64,000 bases of DNA from Streptomyces sp. MA5143a (lineage in GTDB: Bacteria; Actinomycetota; Actinomycetes; Streptomycetales; Streptomycetaceae), in NCBI RefSeq assembly GCF_900290235.1, contig NZ_OLMK01000061.1, forward strand, positions 62,001 to 126,000. Direction: 5' to 3'. Positions 9,218-18,305 of this stretch are shown in pieces. Numbering within the stretch: position 1 is the stretch's first letter; each line of letters starts with the position of its first letter. The notes under the pieces were generated by a model, which was given only the letters and a program-made list of their open reading frames with translations, made no database searches and was not told the origin of the DNA. The position numbers and the translations under genes were made by a program.

Positions 9218-10006
9218 ATGCGAATAGGCGGTACGGGGTGGAGGGCGGTCGGCGGTGCGAGCGGGGTCGAGGGCGTGAGGCGAGCCGGTGCGGTGATGGT
9301 GGTCTGCGGGGCACTGGTGGTGTCGCTGGCGGCGTGTGCTGGTTCGACCGAGACGGGCACGGCCGGCAAGGGCGACACGGGCTCGGGTGGCAGGGCGGGG
9401 CATTCCGAGGCGCGCAAGGCCGATCCGACCCGTATCCCCGACGTGGGTGACCGCCTTCAGAAGCAGATTCCCGCCGACTCCCGTCAGGTCGTGGCCGTCT
9501 ACGGAGAGGGCGTGAACGACGCCGACTCCAAGATCGTCCTGTACACGAAGAGCGGTTCCGCCTGGAAGGAGACCAGGACCTGGCTGGGCCACAACGGCAA
9601 GAAGGGCTGGACGGCCGACCACCACGAGGGTGACAAGCGCAGTCCCGTCGGGGTGTTCACGCTCAGCGACGCGGGTGGCGTCCTCGCCGATCCGGGGGCG
9701 AAGTTGCCGTACAGCCAGTCGCCGTCGTTCCAGGCGCCGCACTACTGGGCGAAGTCGCACTGGAACGACTTCGACTACGTCATCGCCATCGACTACAACC
9801 GGGTCAAGGGCACCTCGCCGATCGACCCCACACGCCCCGAGGGCCAGTCGAAGGGCGGCAGCATCTGGCTGCACATGGACCACGGCAGCGGAACGTCGGC
9901 CTGCGTCAGCCTGTCCAAGTCGGGGATGGAGTACCTGCTGCGCACCCTCGATCCGGCCGCGCACCCGGTGATCGTGATGGGGGACAGGGCGGCGCTGAAG
10001 GCCTGA
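9218..10006 (+). CDS. L,D-transpeptidase (YkuD-type) lipoprotein
   Basis: A 262-residue exported protein. A hydrophobic signal segment ends in the lipobox LAAC (about residue 40), followed by a Ser/Gly-rich linker and a YkuD domain whose catalytic motif is HMDHGSGTSACVS, with His and the nucleophile Cys in place. It should act on peptidoglycan outside the membrane, either making 3-3 cross-links or attaching proteins. Two ATGs (9209 and 9218) are possible; 9218 is preceded by GGAG. It is divergent from the ABC exporter across about 216 bases. Confidence 0.83.
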   Translation: MRIGGTGWRAVGGASGVEGVRRAGAVMVVCGALVVSLAACAGSTETGTAGKGDTGSGGRAGHSEARKADPTRIPDVGDRLQKQIPADSRQVVAVYGEGVNDADSKIVLYTKSGSAWKETRTWLGHNGKKGWTADHHEGDKRSPVGVFTLSDAGGVLADPGAKLPYSQSPSFQAPHYWAKSHWNDFDYVIAIDYNRVKGTSPIDPTRPEGQSKGGSIWLHMDHGSGTSACVSLSKSGMEYLLRTLDPAAHPVIVMGDRAALKA

Positions 10007-10109
10007 GCGCCAGGAGGTCTGCGGTCAGGGCTCCGGGAGGTGTCTCCGGCCACTCATGTGGCCGGGGGTGTCATTGTGTGCGGCGTCGACTGCCCGTAGA
10101 ACTCCGCCC

Positions 10110-11804
10110 ATGAGAAACCGGATCATCATGTCCATGCTCACCGGGGCGACCGTCCTGGTGAGCACTCTTCTGGGAGCCGCCCCGGCCCGGTCGGCCACCC
10201 CGGACCCACCAGCCACCGCGACGGCCGATGCCGCGGTGGCCGCGACGGCCCCCACCGCCACCGTCGCCGGCGCTGCGCTCGACGTCCCGGCCGAGTTCGG
10301 CAGCGACTGGCACGACCCCGTCACCGCAGCCCCGCCCGTCATCCGGCCCGAGCACGCGAAGTCCTGCGAAGTGACCGTCGCCAAGGCTCAGTTCAGGGAC
10401 TTCACGCCCTACAAGGGCACCTACGCACCCCCGGCTGGGTGCGGGAAGCGCTGGAGCAAGGTCGTCCTGCGCCTCGACGGCAAGGTCAAGGGCCGCCAGT
10501 ACGACCGCCTCGGCCATCTCCACATCGGCGGCGTCGAGGTCTTCCGCACCTCCACGCCGCAGCCCTCGCCCGACGGCATCGCGTGGTCCGTCGAGAAGGA
10601 CGTCACCCGCTACAGCGACACCCTGCGGACGGCGCAGCCCGTGGAGATGCTCATCGGCAACGTCGTCGACGACACCTACACCGGCGTCCTCGACGTCAAG
10701 GTGACGCTGACGTTCTACGCGGGCAGGCCCACGGCGAAGGCCGCCGCGACCGTCCCCGACCGCGTCCTCACCCTCCAGGACGGCAACACCCTCACCACCC
10801 CGCGCAACAGCGAACGCGTCGTCGCCGAGGTGTACGCCACCGGCTCCGGCGGCGGCTGCGAGGAGTACTGGTATCTGACGGTGCCCGAGACGGCGCCCTA
10901 CTCCTGCACGGCCCACGACGGGCCGTACCGCGAGGTGCGGATCGAGGTCGACGGGCAACTGGCCGGGATCGCCGCGCCGTTCCCGACCGTGTGGACCGGT
11001 GGCTGGTCCAACCCCTTCCTCTGGTACGTGGTCCCCGGCCCCCGGGCATTCGACATCCAGCCCATCCGCTACGACCTCACCCCCTTCGCCGGCCTCCTCA
11101 ACGACGGGCGCCCGCGCCGGGTCGAGGTCTCCGTCGTCGGCGTACCCGAGGGGCAGAGCGGCTGGAGCACCCCCGTGAACGTACTGGTCTGGCAGGACGA
11201 GAAGAGCGCACACGTCACCGGTTCCCTGACGGAGGTGCGGGCGGGCGACCTGGCCAACTCGTCCACGTACACGCCCGGTACGGAGCACCGGCTCGACACC
11301 GAGGGGAGCCACCGGCTGACGGTCACCGGACATGTGGACACCTCGCACGGCAGGGTGACGACCACCGTGCGCCGGAGCCTCGCCCACACCTCCGTGCACA
11401 CCTGGTCGGACGGTGAGAATCCCGATGCCCTCGACGGGCGGTGGAGCGACGACGAGACGGTCACCGTTGACGGGCGCGGCCCGGCCCGAACCACCCGCAC
11501 CCAGCGGTCGTACACGATGGACGGGACGACGACGCTCGGCGCTGGCGACCGGCTGCGGACGGTGCTCACCCTCGGCGACCGGGCGACGGTCACCGAGACG
11601 TACGGCGGTCGGCGTACCGCGTGGTCCCGGCTCGACGACAGCTACACGGGTGACGCCACGTACACGGCGTTCGTCCCGCGTGACCAGCGGCATGCCGTCG
11701 GCACGACCAGGGAGCGCTACCGCCTGTACGGGACGGGCGGCTGCTACGACCGTTCCCTGGTCTCGGTACAGGGAGTGCTGACGGAGGACCGAAGGGCCTG
11801 CTGA
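10110..11804 (+). CDS. Secreted PNGase-A-like peptide N-glycanase homologue
   Basis: A 564-residue protein with a Sec signal peptide (MRNRIIMSMLTGATVL..., cleavage near APARSA). The body matches the plant peptide-N4-asparagine amidase A family (Pfam PNGaseA): a jelly-roll-like domain containing DRLGHLHIGGVEVFRT, WSVEKDVTRYS, and the later NPFLWYVVPG segment. Family members remove N-glycans from glycoproteins, which would suggest scavenging of eukaryotic glycoproteins; that role is inferred. The ATG at 10110 is used because the signal peptide begins there, although the ribosome site is weak. Confidence 0.75.
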   Translation: MRNRIIMSMLTGATVLVSTLLGAAPARSATPDPPATATADAAVAATAPTATVAGAALDVPAEFGSDWHDPVTAAPPVIRPEHAKSCEVTVAKAQFRDFTPYKGTYAPPAGCGKRWSKVVLRLDGKVKGRQYDRLGHLHIGGVEVFRTSTPQPSPDGIAWSVEKDVTRYSDTLRTAQPVEMLIGNVVDDTYTGVLDVKVTLTFYAGRPTAKAAATVPDRVLTLQDGNTLTTPRNSERVVAEVYATGSGGGCEEYWYLTVPETAPYSCTAHDGPYREVRIEVDGQLAGIAAPFPTVWTGGWSNPFLWYVVPGPRAFDIQPIRYDLTPFAGLLNDGRPRRVEVSVVGVPEGQSGWSTPVNVLVWQDEKSAHVTGSLTEVRAGDLANSSTYTPGTEHRLDTEGSHRLTVTGHVDTSHGRVTTTVRRSLAHTSVHTWSDGENPDALDGRWSDDETVTVDGRGPARTTRTQRSYTMDGTTTLGAGDRLRTVLTLGDRATVTETYGGRRTAWSRLDDSYTGDATYTAFVPRDQRHAVGTTRERYRLYGTGGCYDRSLVSVQGVLTEDRRAC

Positions 11805-11900
11805 CACCAAATGCGTGTGTTGTGACGTCTGTTCGATGATTTACCTCGCGGAAACACGAGGGTCTTCCCCGTGAGCGGCAACTCCCCGATAGTGATCAGC

Positions 11901-11918
11901 GCGGAAGTGCTTTTCCGC
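11901..11918 (+). promoter_or_regulatory. Inverted repeat upstream of the DAACS symporter
   Basis: GCGGAA and TTCCGC form a perfect 6-bp inverted repeat separated by six bases, 31 bases before the symporter start. It could be an operator or a leader hairpin; no known regulator can be named. Confidence 0.3.
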
Positions 11919-11948
11919 ATACCAGAAAGTCCCCTCGGAGGAGTGCCC

Positions 11949-13382
11949 GTGCCGCAGTCCGTACCGTCCCTGCCGCGACGCGTCGCACGCATGCTGCGTA
12001 CCTCACTGTTCGCCCAAGTCGGTGTCGCGCTGGTGCTCGGCATCGTTGTCGGGAGGTTGTGGCCGGACACGGCCACGACCTTCCAGCCGCTCGGCGACGG
12101 TTTCATCCGGCTCATCAAGACCGTCATCTCGCCGCTGGTGTTCTGCGTGGTGGTCGTCGGCATCGCCAAGGCCGGCAATCTCAAGGCCTTCGGGCGGATC
12201 GGGCTCAAGGCGCTGATCTGGTTCGAGGTCGCGTCCACGGCCGCGCTGCTCATCGGTCTGATCGCCGCCAATCTCTTCGGCCCCGGCGTGGGCATGAACG
12301 TCGACCCCTCGAAGCTCGACACATCGGCGGTGGACGCCAAGACGGCGGGCGGCGAACTGCCGACGACCGCCGAGTTCATCCTGAACGCGCTGCCGCAGAG
12401 CGCCATCGGCGCGTTCGCCGAGAACGCGCTGCTCCAGGTCCTCGTGCTCGCCTGTCTCACCGGTGCGGCGCTGCTGCACCTCGGCCACACCAAGGTGCCG
12501 AAGATCCTGCCCGCCATCCAGCAGGCCCAGGAGGTCATCTTCGCGATCGTCGGCTTCGTCATGAGGCTGGCCCCGCTCGCCGTGTTCGGCGCGATGGTCC
12601 ACCTCGTGGGGGAGTACGGCCTCGGCGTGATGAAGACCTACGCCAAGCTGATCGTCCTCTGCTACGCCGTCGCCGCCGTCTTCCTCGTGCTGCTCGGTGT
12701 CGCGCTGAAGCTGATGACCGGGCTGAGCCTGTGGAAGTTCGTCCGCTACACCCGTGCCGAGATGCTGCTCGCGCTGGGCACGGCCTCCAGTGAGAGCGTC
12801 ATGCCCCGCATGATGCAGAAGCTGCGGCAGGCGGGCGCGCGGGACGACGCGGTGGGGCTGGTGCTGCCCACCGGGTACTCGTTCAACCTCGACGGCGCGT
12901 CCATCTACCTCTCCGTCGGGACGCTGTTCATCGCGCAGGCCGTGGGGGTGGACCTCAGTCTCAGCCAGCAGGTCACCGTCGTCCTCGTCCTCATGCTGAC
13001 CAGCAAGGGCATGGCCGGCATCCCCGGTTCGGCCTTCCTCGCCCTGTCGGCCACCGCGGCCTCGCTCGGGGCGATCCCCGCCGGGGCCGTCGCCCTGCTC
13101 CTGGGTGTCGACCGGATCATGGACTCGATGCGTGTCGCCACCAACCTGCTCGGCAACTGCGTCGCCGTCTTCGCCGTCTCCAAGTGGGAGGGCGCGCTGG
13201 ACACCGTACGGGCGAAGAAGATGCTGGACGGAGAGATCGAGTTCGTGGAGGAAGAGACCGCGGACGAGGACAACACGCCCACGGCGCCCGCCGCCTCGAC
13301 CGTCGCCGCCGTGAGTACCGTCAAGGCAGTCCCCGCGCAGCCCGGCGGTGAGGTCAAGGAGCCTGCCTCCGGGGCCAGTTGA
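11949..13382 (+). CDS. Dicarboxylate/amino acid:cation symporter (DAACS family)
   Basis: A 477-residue membrane symporter of the DctA/GltP family, importing C4-dicarboxylates or glutamate/aspartate with protons or sodium. Family hallmarks are present: the serine-rich ASSESVMPR hairpin, the NLDGASIYLSVGTLF helix, and the SKGMAGIPGSAF hairpin. Multiple hydrophobic helices run to about residue 415, then an acidic cytoplasmic tail with Ala/Thr/Val repeats. The GTG at 11949 has GGAGGA eight bases upstream. A strong terminator follows immediately, so the gene is monocistronic. Confidence 0.92.
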   Translation: MPQSVPSLPRRVARMLRTSLFAQVGVALVLGIVVGRLWPDTATTFQPLGDGFIRLIKTVISPLVFCVVVVGIAKAGNLKAFGRIGLKALIWFEVASTAALLIGLIAANLFGPGVGMNVDPSKLDTSAVDAKTAGGELPTTAEFILNALPQSAIGAFAENALLQVLVLACLTGAALLHLGHTKVPKILPAIQQAQEVIFAIVGFVMRLAPLAVFGAMVHLVGEYGLGVMKTYAKLIVLCYAVAAVFLVLLGVALKLMTGLSLWKFVRYTRAEMLLALGTASSESVMPRMMQKLRQAGARDDAVGLVLPTGYSFNLDGASIYLSVGTLFIAQAVGVDLSLSQQVTVVLVLMLTSKGMAGIPGSAFLALSATAASLGAIPAGAVALLLGVDRIMDSMRVATNLLGNCVAVFAVSKWEGALDTVRAKKMLDGEIEFVEEETADEDNTPTAPAASTVAAVSTVKAVPAQPGGEVKEPASGAS

Positions 13383-13402
13383 TCGCCGTCACCGACGACA
13401 GG

Positions 13403-13434
13403 GGCCCGGCGCCGCACCTCGGCGCCGGGCCTTT
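13403..13434 (+). terminator. Strong stem-loop terminator of the symporter gene
   Basis: A perfect 12-bp stem (13403-13414 paired with 13420-13431) with a 5-base CACCT loop is followed by TTT. It lies about 20 bases after the symporter stop and is the best intrinsic terminator in the window. Confidence 0.85.
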
Positions 13435-13526
13435 CCCTGTGCGGCGGCCGGCGGTGGCCGGCGGCGGCCCGCGCCGACCGTCACCGGCGAGCGCCGCTCC
13501 GTGTCACCGCGCCCGTGGACCGGGGC

Positions 13527-13982
13527 TCAGCACGCCCGTTCCGCCCCCGGAGGCCCGTCCACCAGGGTGTCCAGGAGGCCGCCCAGTATCTCCCGCTGGC
13601 CGTCCGACAGCGGCGAGAGGATCTCCTCCGCGGCGGACCGGCGGGCGCGGTGCAGTTCCTCCAGGACCTTGCGACCCTCGTCCGTGACCTCGATGCGGAT
13701 GACCCGCCGGTTGGTGGGGTCGGGCACCCGGCGTACCCGGCCGCTCGCCTCCAGCCCGTCGACCAGGGTCGTCACGGCGCGCGGCACCACTTCCAGGCGC
13801 TCGGCTAGATCGGCCATGCGCGGGGGCGCGTCGTAGTGCGTGAGGGTCCGCAGAAGCCGGGACTGGGCAGGGGTGATGTCCAGCCCGCTCTGCAGAAGAT
13901 GGTGCTTCTGGATGCGGTGCACGCGGCGGGTCAGCCGCAGCAGCTGCTCGGCGAGCAGCCCGTCGGCATCGGGGGCGGTCAT
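13527..13982 (-). CDS. MarR-family transcriptional regulator
   Basis: A 151-residue winged-helix regulator of the MarR type: the N-terminal dimerisation helix, then the HTH (RMADLAERLEVVPRAVTTLV), then the wing with the family signature DPTNRRVIRIEVTDEG. It faces the ABC exporter at 14182 across about 200 bases containing two candidate operators, so it most likely represses that exporter and itself in response to a small molecule. Length and start (ATG) agree with the family. Confidence 0.9.
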   Translation of the reverse strand: MTAPDADGLLAEQLLRLTRRVHRIQKHHLLQSGLDITPAQSRLLRTLTHYDAPPRMADLAERLEVVPRAVTTLVDGLEASGRVRRVPDPTNRRVIRIEVTDEGRKVLEELHRARRSAAEEILSPLSDGQREILGGLLDTLVDGPPGAERAC

Positions 13983-13986
13983 GCGG

Positions 13987-14030
13987 GAACAATATCAGGA
14001 TGATGTTCATTGTGAGTATAGGTAACAATG
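13987..14030. promoter_or_regulatory. Candidate MarR operator cluster between divergent regulator and exporter
   Basis: Two inverted repeats lie immediately before the MarR start: GAACA...TGTTC (13987-13991 and 14004-14008) and CATTGT...ACAATG (14008-14013 and 14025-14030). The block is AT-rich relative to its surroundings and includes repeated ACAAT/ATTGT half-sites, the shape expected of a MarR operator. Confidence 0.5.
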
Positions 14031-14181
14031 AGCTAGGCTCCGAAATCGTCTCCGTGTGATCCGGAGCCATCTCGCCGCACCGCACCGAATTCATGACCGG
14101 CTGAATCCATCACCGCACGTGCTGCCGAAGCTATGAGCTGACAAGAGCCGTAGCGGTCCATGACTCACCCCGTAGGAGCCC

Positions 14182-16116
14182 ATGCATCCCGACGACCAAC
14201 CCGCCTGGACCCCCGCCCGCACCGCGCCCGCAGGCGCCGAGGGAGCCGGCGACGCTCCGGCGCCGCGGCAGGTCCGCCGCATCCTGAAGCTCTTCCGCCC
14301 CTACCGTGGCCGGCTCGCCGTGGTCGGCCTGCTGGTCGGCGCCGCCTCGCTCGCCTCCGTGGCGACCCCCTTCCTGCTCAAGGAGATCCTCGACACCGCG
14401 ATCCCCGAGGGCCGTCTCGGCCTGCTGAGCCTTCTCGCGCTCGGGATGATCCTCAGCGCGGTGCTCACCAGCATCTTCGGCGTGCTGCAGACGCTGATCT
14501 CCACGACCGTCGGCCAGCGTGTGATGCACGACCTGCGGACCGCCGTCTACGGCCGCCTGCAGCGCATGTCGCTCGCCTTCTTCACCCGCACCCGCACCGG
14601 TGAGGTGCAGTCCCGCATCGCCAACGACATCGGCGGCATGCAGGCGACCGTCACCTCCACGGCCACCTCCCTGGTCTCCAATCTCACCAGCGTGGTCGCC
14701 ACGATCGTCGCCATGGTCGCCCTGGACTGGCGGCTCACCGTCGTCACCCTGCTCCTGCTGCCGCTGTTCGTGTGGATAAGCCGCCGGGTCGGCGACGAAC
14801 GCAAGAAGATCACCACCCAGCGGCAGAAGCAGATGGCCGCGATGGCGGCGACCGTCACCGAGTCGCTCTCCGTCAGCGGCATCCTGCTCGGCCGCACGAT
14901 GGGCCGTTCCGACTCGCTCACCCGGTCGTTCGCCGAGGAGTCCGAGGGGCTCGTCGACCTGGAGGTCAGGTCGAACATGGCCGGGCGCTGGCGCATGGCG
15001 ATCATCACGATCGTCATGTCCGCGATGCCCGCCGTCATCTACTGGACGGCCGGCCTCGCCTTCCAGTTCGGCGGCCCGTCCGTCTCCGTCGGCACGCTGG
15101 TCGCCTTCGTCTCGCTCCAGCAGAACCTGTTCCGGCCGACCGTGAGCCTGCTGTCCACCGGCGTCCAGATCCAGGCCTCGCTCGCCCTGTTCCAGCGCAT
15201 CTTCGAGTACCTCGACCTGCCCATCGACATCACCGAACCCGACGAACCGGTCCGCATCGACCAGGTGAAGGGCGAGGTCCGCTTCGACGACGTCGAGTTC
15301 CGCTACGACGACGGCAAGGGCGCCTCCCCCGCGATACTCACCGGCATCGACCTCACCGTCCCGGCGGGCGGCAGCCTCGCCGTCGTCGGACCCACCGGCG
15401 CGGGCAAGTCGACGCTCGGCTGTCTGGTGCCGAGGCTGTACGACGTGACCGGCGGCGCCGTCCTGATCGACGGCGTCGACGTCCGCGACCTGAGCTTCGA
15501 CACCCTCGCCCGCGCCGTCGGCGTCGTCTCCCAGGAGACGTACCTCTTCCATGCCACGGTCGCGGACAACCTGCGCTTCGCCAAGCCGGACGCCACCGAC
15601 GAGGAACTCCACGCCGCTGCGCGGGCGGCACAGATCCACGACCACATCACCTCCCTGCCCGACGGGTACGACACGGTCGTCGGTGAGCGCGGCCACCGGT
15701 TCTCCGGCGGGGAGAAGCAGCGCCTCGCCATCGCCCGCACCATCCTGCGCGACCCGCCCGTCCTCATCCTCGACGAGGCGACCAGCGCCCTGGACACCCG
15801 TACCGAGCACGCCGTGCAGGAGGCCATCGACGCGCTCTCCGCGAACCGCACCACCATCACCATCGCGCACCGCCTCTCCACCGTCCGCGGCGCCGACCAG
15901 ATCGTGGTCCTCGACGGCGGGCACGCGGTCGAACGCGGCACCCACGACGAGCTGCTGGAGCGGAACGGGCGCTACGCGGCCCTCGTGCGCCGTGACGCCC
16001 AGCTGGAGCCCGCCCGCACCTCGCAGACGGAGCCGGCATCCGTCTCCGCCGCCGATCCTCTCGACGCTCCGGGCCAAAAGGCTTCGCCGCTACGGCCGAT
16101 GGAGTCGACAAGATGA
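14182..16116 (+). CDS. ABC exporter (fused permease-ATPase), MarR-linked
   Basis: A 644-residue exporter with six transmembrane helices (about 45-340) and a complete ATPase domain: Walker A VVGPTGAGKST, signature FSGGEKQR, Walker B LILDEATSALD, H-loop IAHRLST. All motifs are canonical, so it can work as a homodimer. GTAGGAG precedes the ATG. It is divergent from a MarR regulator, a common arrangement for drug or toxic-metabolite efflux pumps; the substrate is unknown. Confidence 0.92.
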   Translation: MHPDDQPAWTPARTAPAGAEGAGDAPAPRQVRRILKLFRPYRGRLAVVGLLVGAASLASVATPFLLKEILDTAIPEGRLGLLSLLALGMILSAVLTSIFGVLQTLISTTVGQRVMHDLRTAVYGRLQRMSLAFFTRTRTGEVQSRIANDIGGMQATVTSTATSLVSNLTSVVATIVAMVALDWRLTVVTLLLLPLFVWISRRVGDERKKITTQRQKQMAAMAATVTESLSVSGILLGRTMGRSDSLTRSFAEESEGLVDLEVRSNMAGRWRMAIITIVMSAMPAVIYWTAGLAFQFGGPSVSVGTLVAFVSLQQNLFRPTVSLLSTGVQIQASLALFQRIFEYLDLPIDITEPDEPVRIDQVKGEVRFDDVEFRYDDGKGASPAILTGIDLTVPAGGSLAVVGPTGAGKSTLGCLVPRLYDVTGGAVLIDGVDVRDLSFDTLARAVGVVSQETYLFHATVADNLRFAKPDATDEELHAAARAAQIHDHITSLPDGYDTVVGERGHRFSGGEKQRLAIARTILRDPPVLILDEATSALDTRTEHAVQEAIDALSANRTTITIAHRLSTVRGADQIVVLDGGHAVERGTHDELLERNGRYAALVRRDAQLEPARTSQTEPASVSAADPLDAPGQKASPLRPMESTR

Positions 16117-16159
16117 AGATATGTCGGGTTTGAGGTGATATGCGGGATACCGTGCCCGC

Positions 16160-17050
16160 ATGCAGATGAACACTCCGCCACGGAGCACGATTCGACTGAC
16201 ACGCCGGGGCCGGGCCGCCCTCATCGCGACCGGAGCGGTCGTGGCGGCCGCCGCCGTGGCGGTGCCGCTGCTGCTGAGCGTGGGCAGCGATGAAGGCGGG
16301 GCCGAGCGGCCCACGTCCCTGGTGGTCCCGGAGGGGCGACGAGCCGTACAGGTCTACGAGGCCGTCGACAAGGCGCTCGGTCTGCCCGCCGGATCCACGA
16401 AGAAGTCCCTGGCCAAGGCCCGGCTCTCGCTCCCCGCGGAAGCCCAGGGCAACCCGGAGGGCTACCTCTTCCCGGCGACGTACCCCTTGGCGAAGAAGAC
16501 GACGCCGGAGTCGCTGCTGACATTCATGGTCGAGACCGCGCACAAGAAGTTCAACGGCGGCCAGGTCACGGCCGGGGCGCAGCGCAACGCGATGAACGTC
16601 TACCAGGCGGTCACGATCGCCAGCATCGTGCAGGCCGAGGCCGCGACCACGGCGGACATGGGCAAGGTGGCCCGCGTGGTGTTCAACCGGCTGGAGCGCG
16701 GGATGCCGTTGCAGATGGACTCCACCCTCAACTACGCGCTGAACCGCTCCACGTTGGACACCAGCGTCGCCGACACGAAGATCGACAGCCCCTACAACTC
16801 GTACCGGCGCATGGGGTTGCCGCCCACGCCGATCGCCAACCCCGGCGAGGACGCGATGCGCGCGGCCTCCAACCCGCCGCCGGGCGACTGGCTGTACTTC
16901 GTCACGGTCAAGCCGGGCGACACCCGCTTCACCGCGAGCTACGAGGAACACCTGCGCAATGTCGCCGAGTTCAACCAGCGCCGCGGCGGGCAGCCGTCGT
17001 CGGCGTCCACGGGACCGTCCGCCGCGAGCCCCTCCCCGACGTCCGGTTGA
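16160..17050 (+). CDS. MltG/YceG-like endolytic transglycosylase domain protein
   Basis: A 296-residue membrane-anchored protein: short cytoplasmic N-terminus, one transmembrane helix (about 16-36), then an extracellular YceG-like domain. It carries the family segments EGYLFPATYPL, ASIVQAEA with the expected catalytic glutamate, VFNRLERGMPLQMDST and the YNSYRRMGLPPTPIANPG loop. MltG enzymes cleave nascent glycan strands. It is shorter than typical MltG, has no LysM-like part, and is not next to mreB or aroE genes, so it is probably an accessory paralogue. Confidence 0.83.
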   Translation: MQMNTPPRSTIRLTRRGRAALIATGAVVAAAAVAVPLLLSVGSDEGGAERPTSLVVPEGRRAVQVYEAVDKALGLPAGSTKKSLAKARLSLPAEAQGNPEGYLFPATYPLAKKTTPESLLTFMVETAHKKFNGGQVTAGAQRNAMNVYQAVTIASIVQAEAATTADMGKVARVVFNRLERGMPLQMDSTLNYALNRSTLDTSVADTKIDSPYNSYRRMGLPPTPIANPGEDAMRAASNPPPGDWLYFVTVKPGDTRFTASYEEHLRNVAEFNQRRGGQPSSASTGPSAASPSPTSG

Positions 17051-17101
17051 GTCGAGTGCCAGTGCGAGCGGAAGGAGGCCGACGAGGGCGGGCGTCGGAC
17101 T

Positions 17102-18253
17102 TCAGACCGCGGTCGGAGCGACGCTCGGCGCAGTGACCGGTGAGGGCCGGGCGGCGAGTTCAGCGGTTCCGGAGAGCGGCGTGGTGCGGGTGGCGGCCGG
17201 CGTGTCCCTCAGGAGCCGTCGGATGTCCCGGACCGCGGCGCGGCCCGCCCGGTTGGCGCCGATGGTGCTGGCCGAAGGGCCGTAGCCCACGAGGTGGACG
17301 CGGGGGTCGACGGCCGCGCGGGTGCCGTCCACGCGGATACCGCCGCCCGGTTCGCGCAGCCGCAGCGGGGCGAGGTGGTCGATGGCGGCGCGGAACCCGG
17401 TCGCCCACAGGATGACGTCCGCGTCGACGCGGCGCCCGTCGTCCCACGCCACCCCGTCCGGTGTGATCCGGTCGAACATCGGCAGCCGGTCCAGGACGCC
17501 GTCCGCGATGCCCTGCCGGATCGCGTCGTTGAGCGGCAGGCCGGTCACCGACACGACGCTCTTCGGCGGCAGGCCCTGCCGGACCCGCTCCTCCACGAGG
17601 GCGACGGCGGCGCGCCCGGCGCCCTCGTCGAACGGACCCTCGCGGAAGACGGGCGGGCGCCGGGTCACCCACGTGGTCGCCGCGGCATGGGGGGCGAGCT
17701 CCAGCAGGTGCTGCGTCCCGGACGCGCCCCCGCCCACCACGATCACCCGCTGCCCCGCGAACTCCTCGGGGCCGGGGTACTGCGCGGTGTGCAGCTGACG
17801 GCCTCGGAACGTCTCCTGGCCGGGGTAGCGCGGCCAGAACGGCCGGTCCCAGGTGCCGGTGGCGTTGATCAGCGCCCGCGTCGACCATGTGCCGTCCGAG
17901 GTCTCCACGAGCAGTCGGCCGCCTTCGCCCTCACGCACCGCGCGCACGTCCACGGGACGCCGTACCCGGAGGTCGAAGGTGCGCTCATAGGTCTCGAAGT
18001 ACTCCCTGATCACCTCGGAGGACGGTCGCGCGGGATCGGCGCCGGTCAGCTCCATGCCCGGCAGGGCGTGCATCCCGTGGACCTTGCCGTAGGTGAGCGA
18101 CGGCCAGCGGAACTGCCAGGCGCCGCCGGGCCCGGAAGAGTGGTCCAGCACCACGAAGTCGCGCTCCGGTACGAAACCGGTGCGCCGCAGGTGATAGGCG
18201 CCGGCCAGTCCGGCCTGACCCGCGCCTATGACGACTACCTCGACCTCGCGCAT
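17102..18253 (-). CDS. Flavin-dependent monooxygenase (FMO-like NAD(P)/FAD oxidoreductase)
   Basis: A 383-residue two-dinucleotide-fold oxidoreductase. The FAD site is VVVIGAGQAGLAGAYHL at the N-terminus and the NAD(P)H site is VIVVGGGASGTQHLL at mid-protein; an ATGF segment (ILWATGFRAA) follows. It starts at the ATG at 18253 or the GTG at 18262. It lies 52 bases downstream of the sulfonate-type binding-protein gene on the same strand, so it is probably the last gene of the sulfur operon and may oxidise an imported organosulfur compound; that link is inference from position. It is not an SsuD-type alkanesulfonate monooxygenase. Confidence 0.85.
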   Translation of the reverse strand: MREVEVVVIGAGQAGLAGAYHLRRTGFVPERDFVVLDHSSGPGGAWQFRWPSLTYGKVHGMHALPGMELTGADPARPSSEVIREYFETYERTFDLRVRRPVDVRAVREGEGGRLLVETSDGTWSTRALINATGTWDRPFWPRYPGQETFRGRQLHTAQYPGPEEFAGQRVIVVGGGASGTQHLLELAPHAAATTWVTRRPPVFREGPFDEGAGRAAVALVEERVRQGLPPKSVVSVTGLPLNDAIRQGIADGVLDRLPMFDRITPDGVAWDDGRRVDADVILWATGFRAAIDHLAPLRLREPGGGIRVDGTRAAVDPRVHLVGYGPSASTIGANRAGRAAVRDIRRLLRDTPAATRTTPLSGTAELAARPSPVTAPSVAPTAV

Positions 18254-18305
18254 ATTGTTCACACTTCTACTAACCAGGCGCGGTCCTCGGATCTTCCCCG
18301 GCCGT

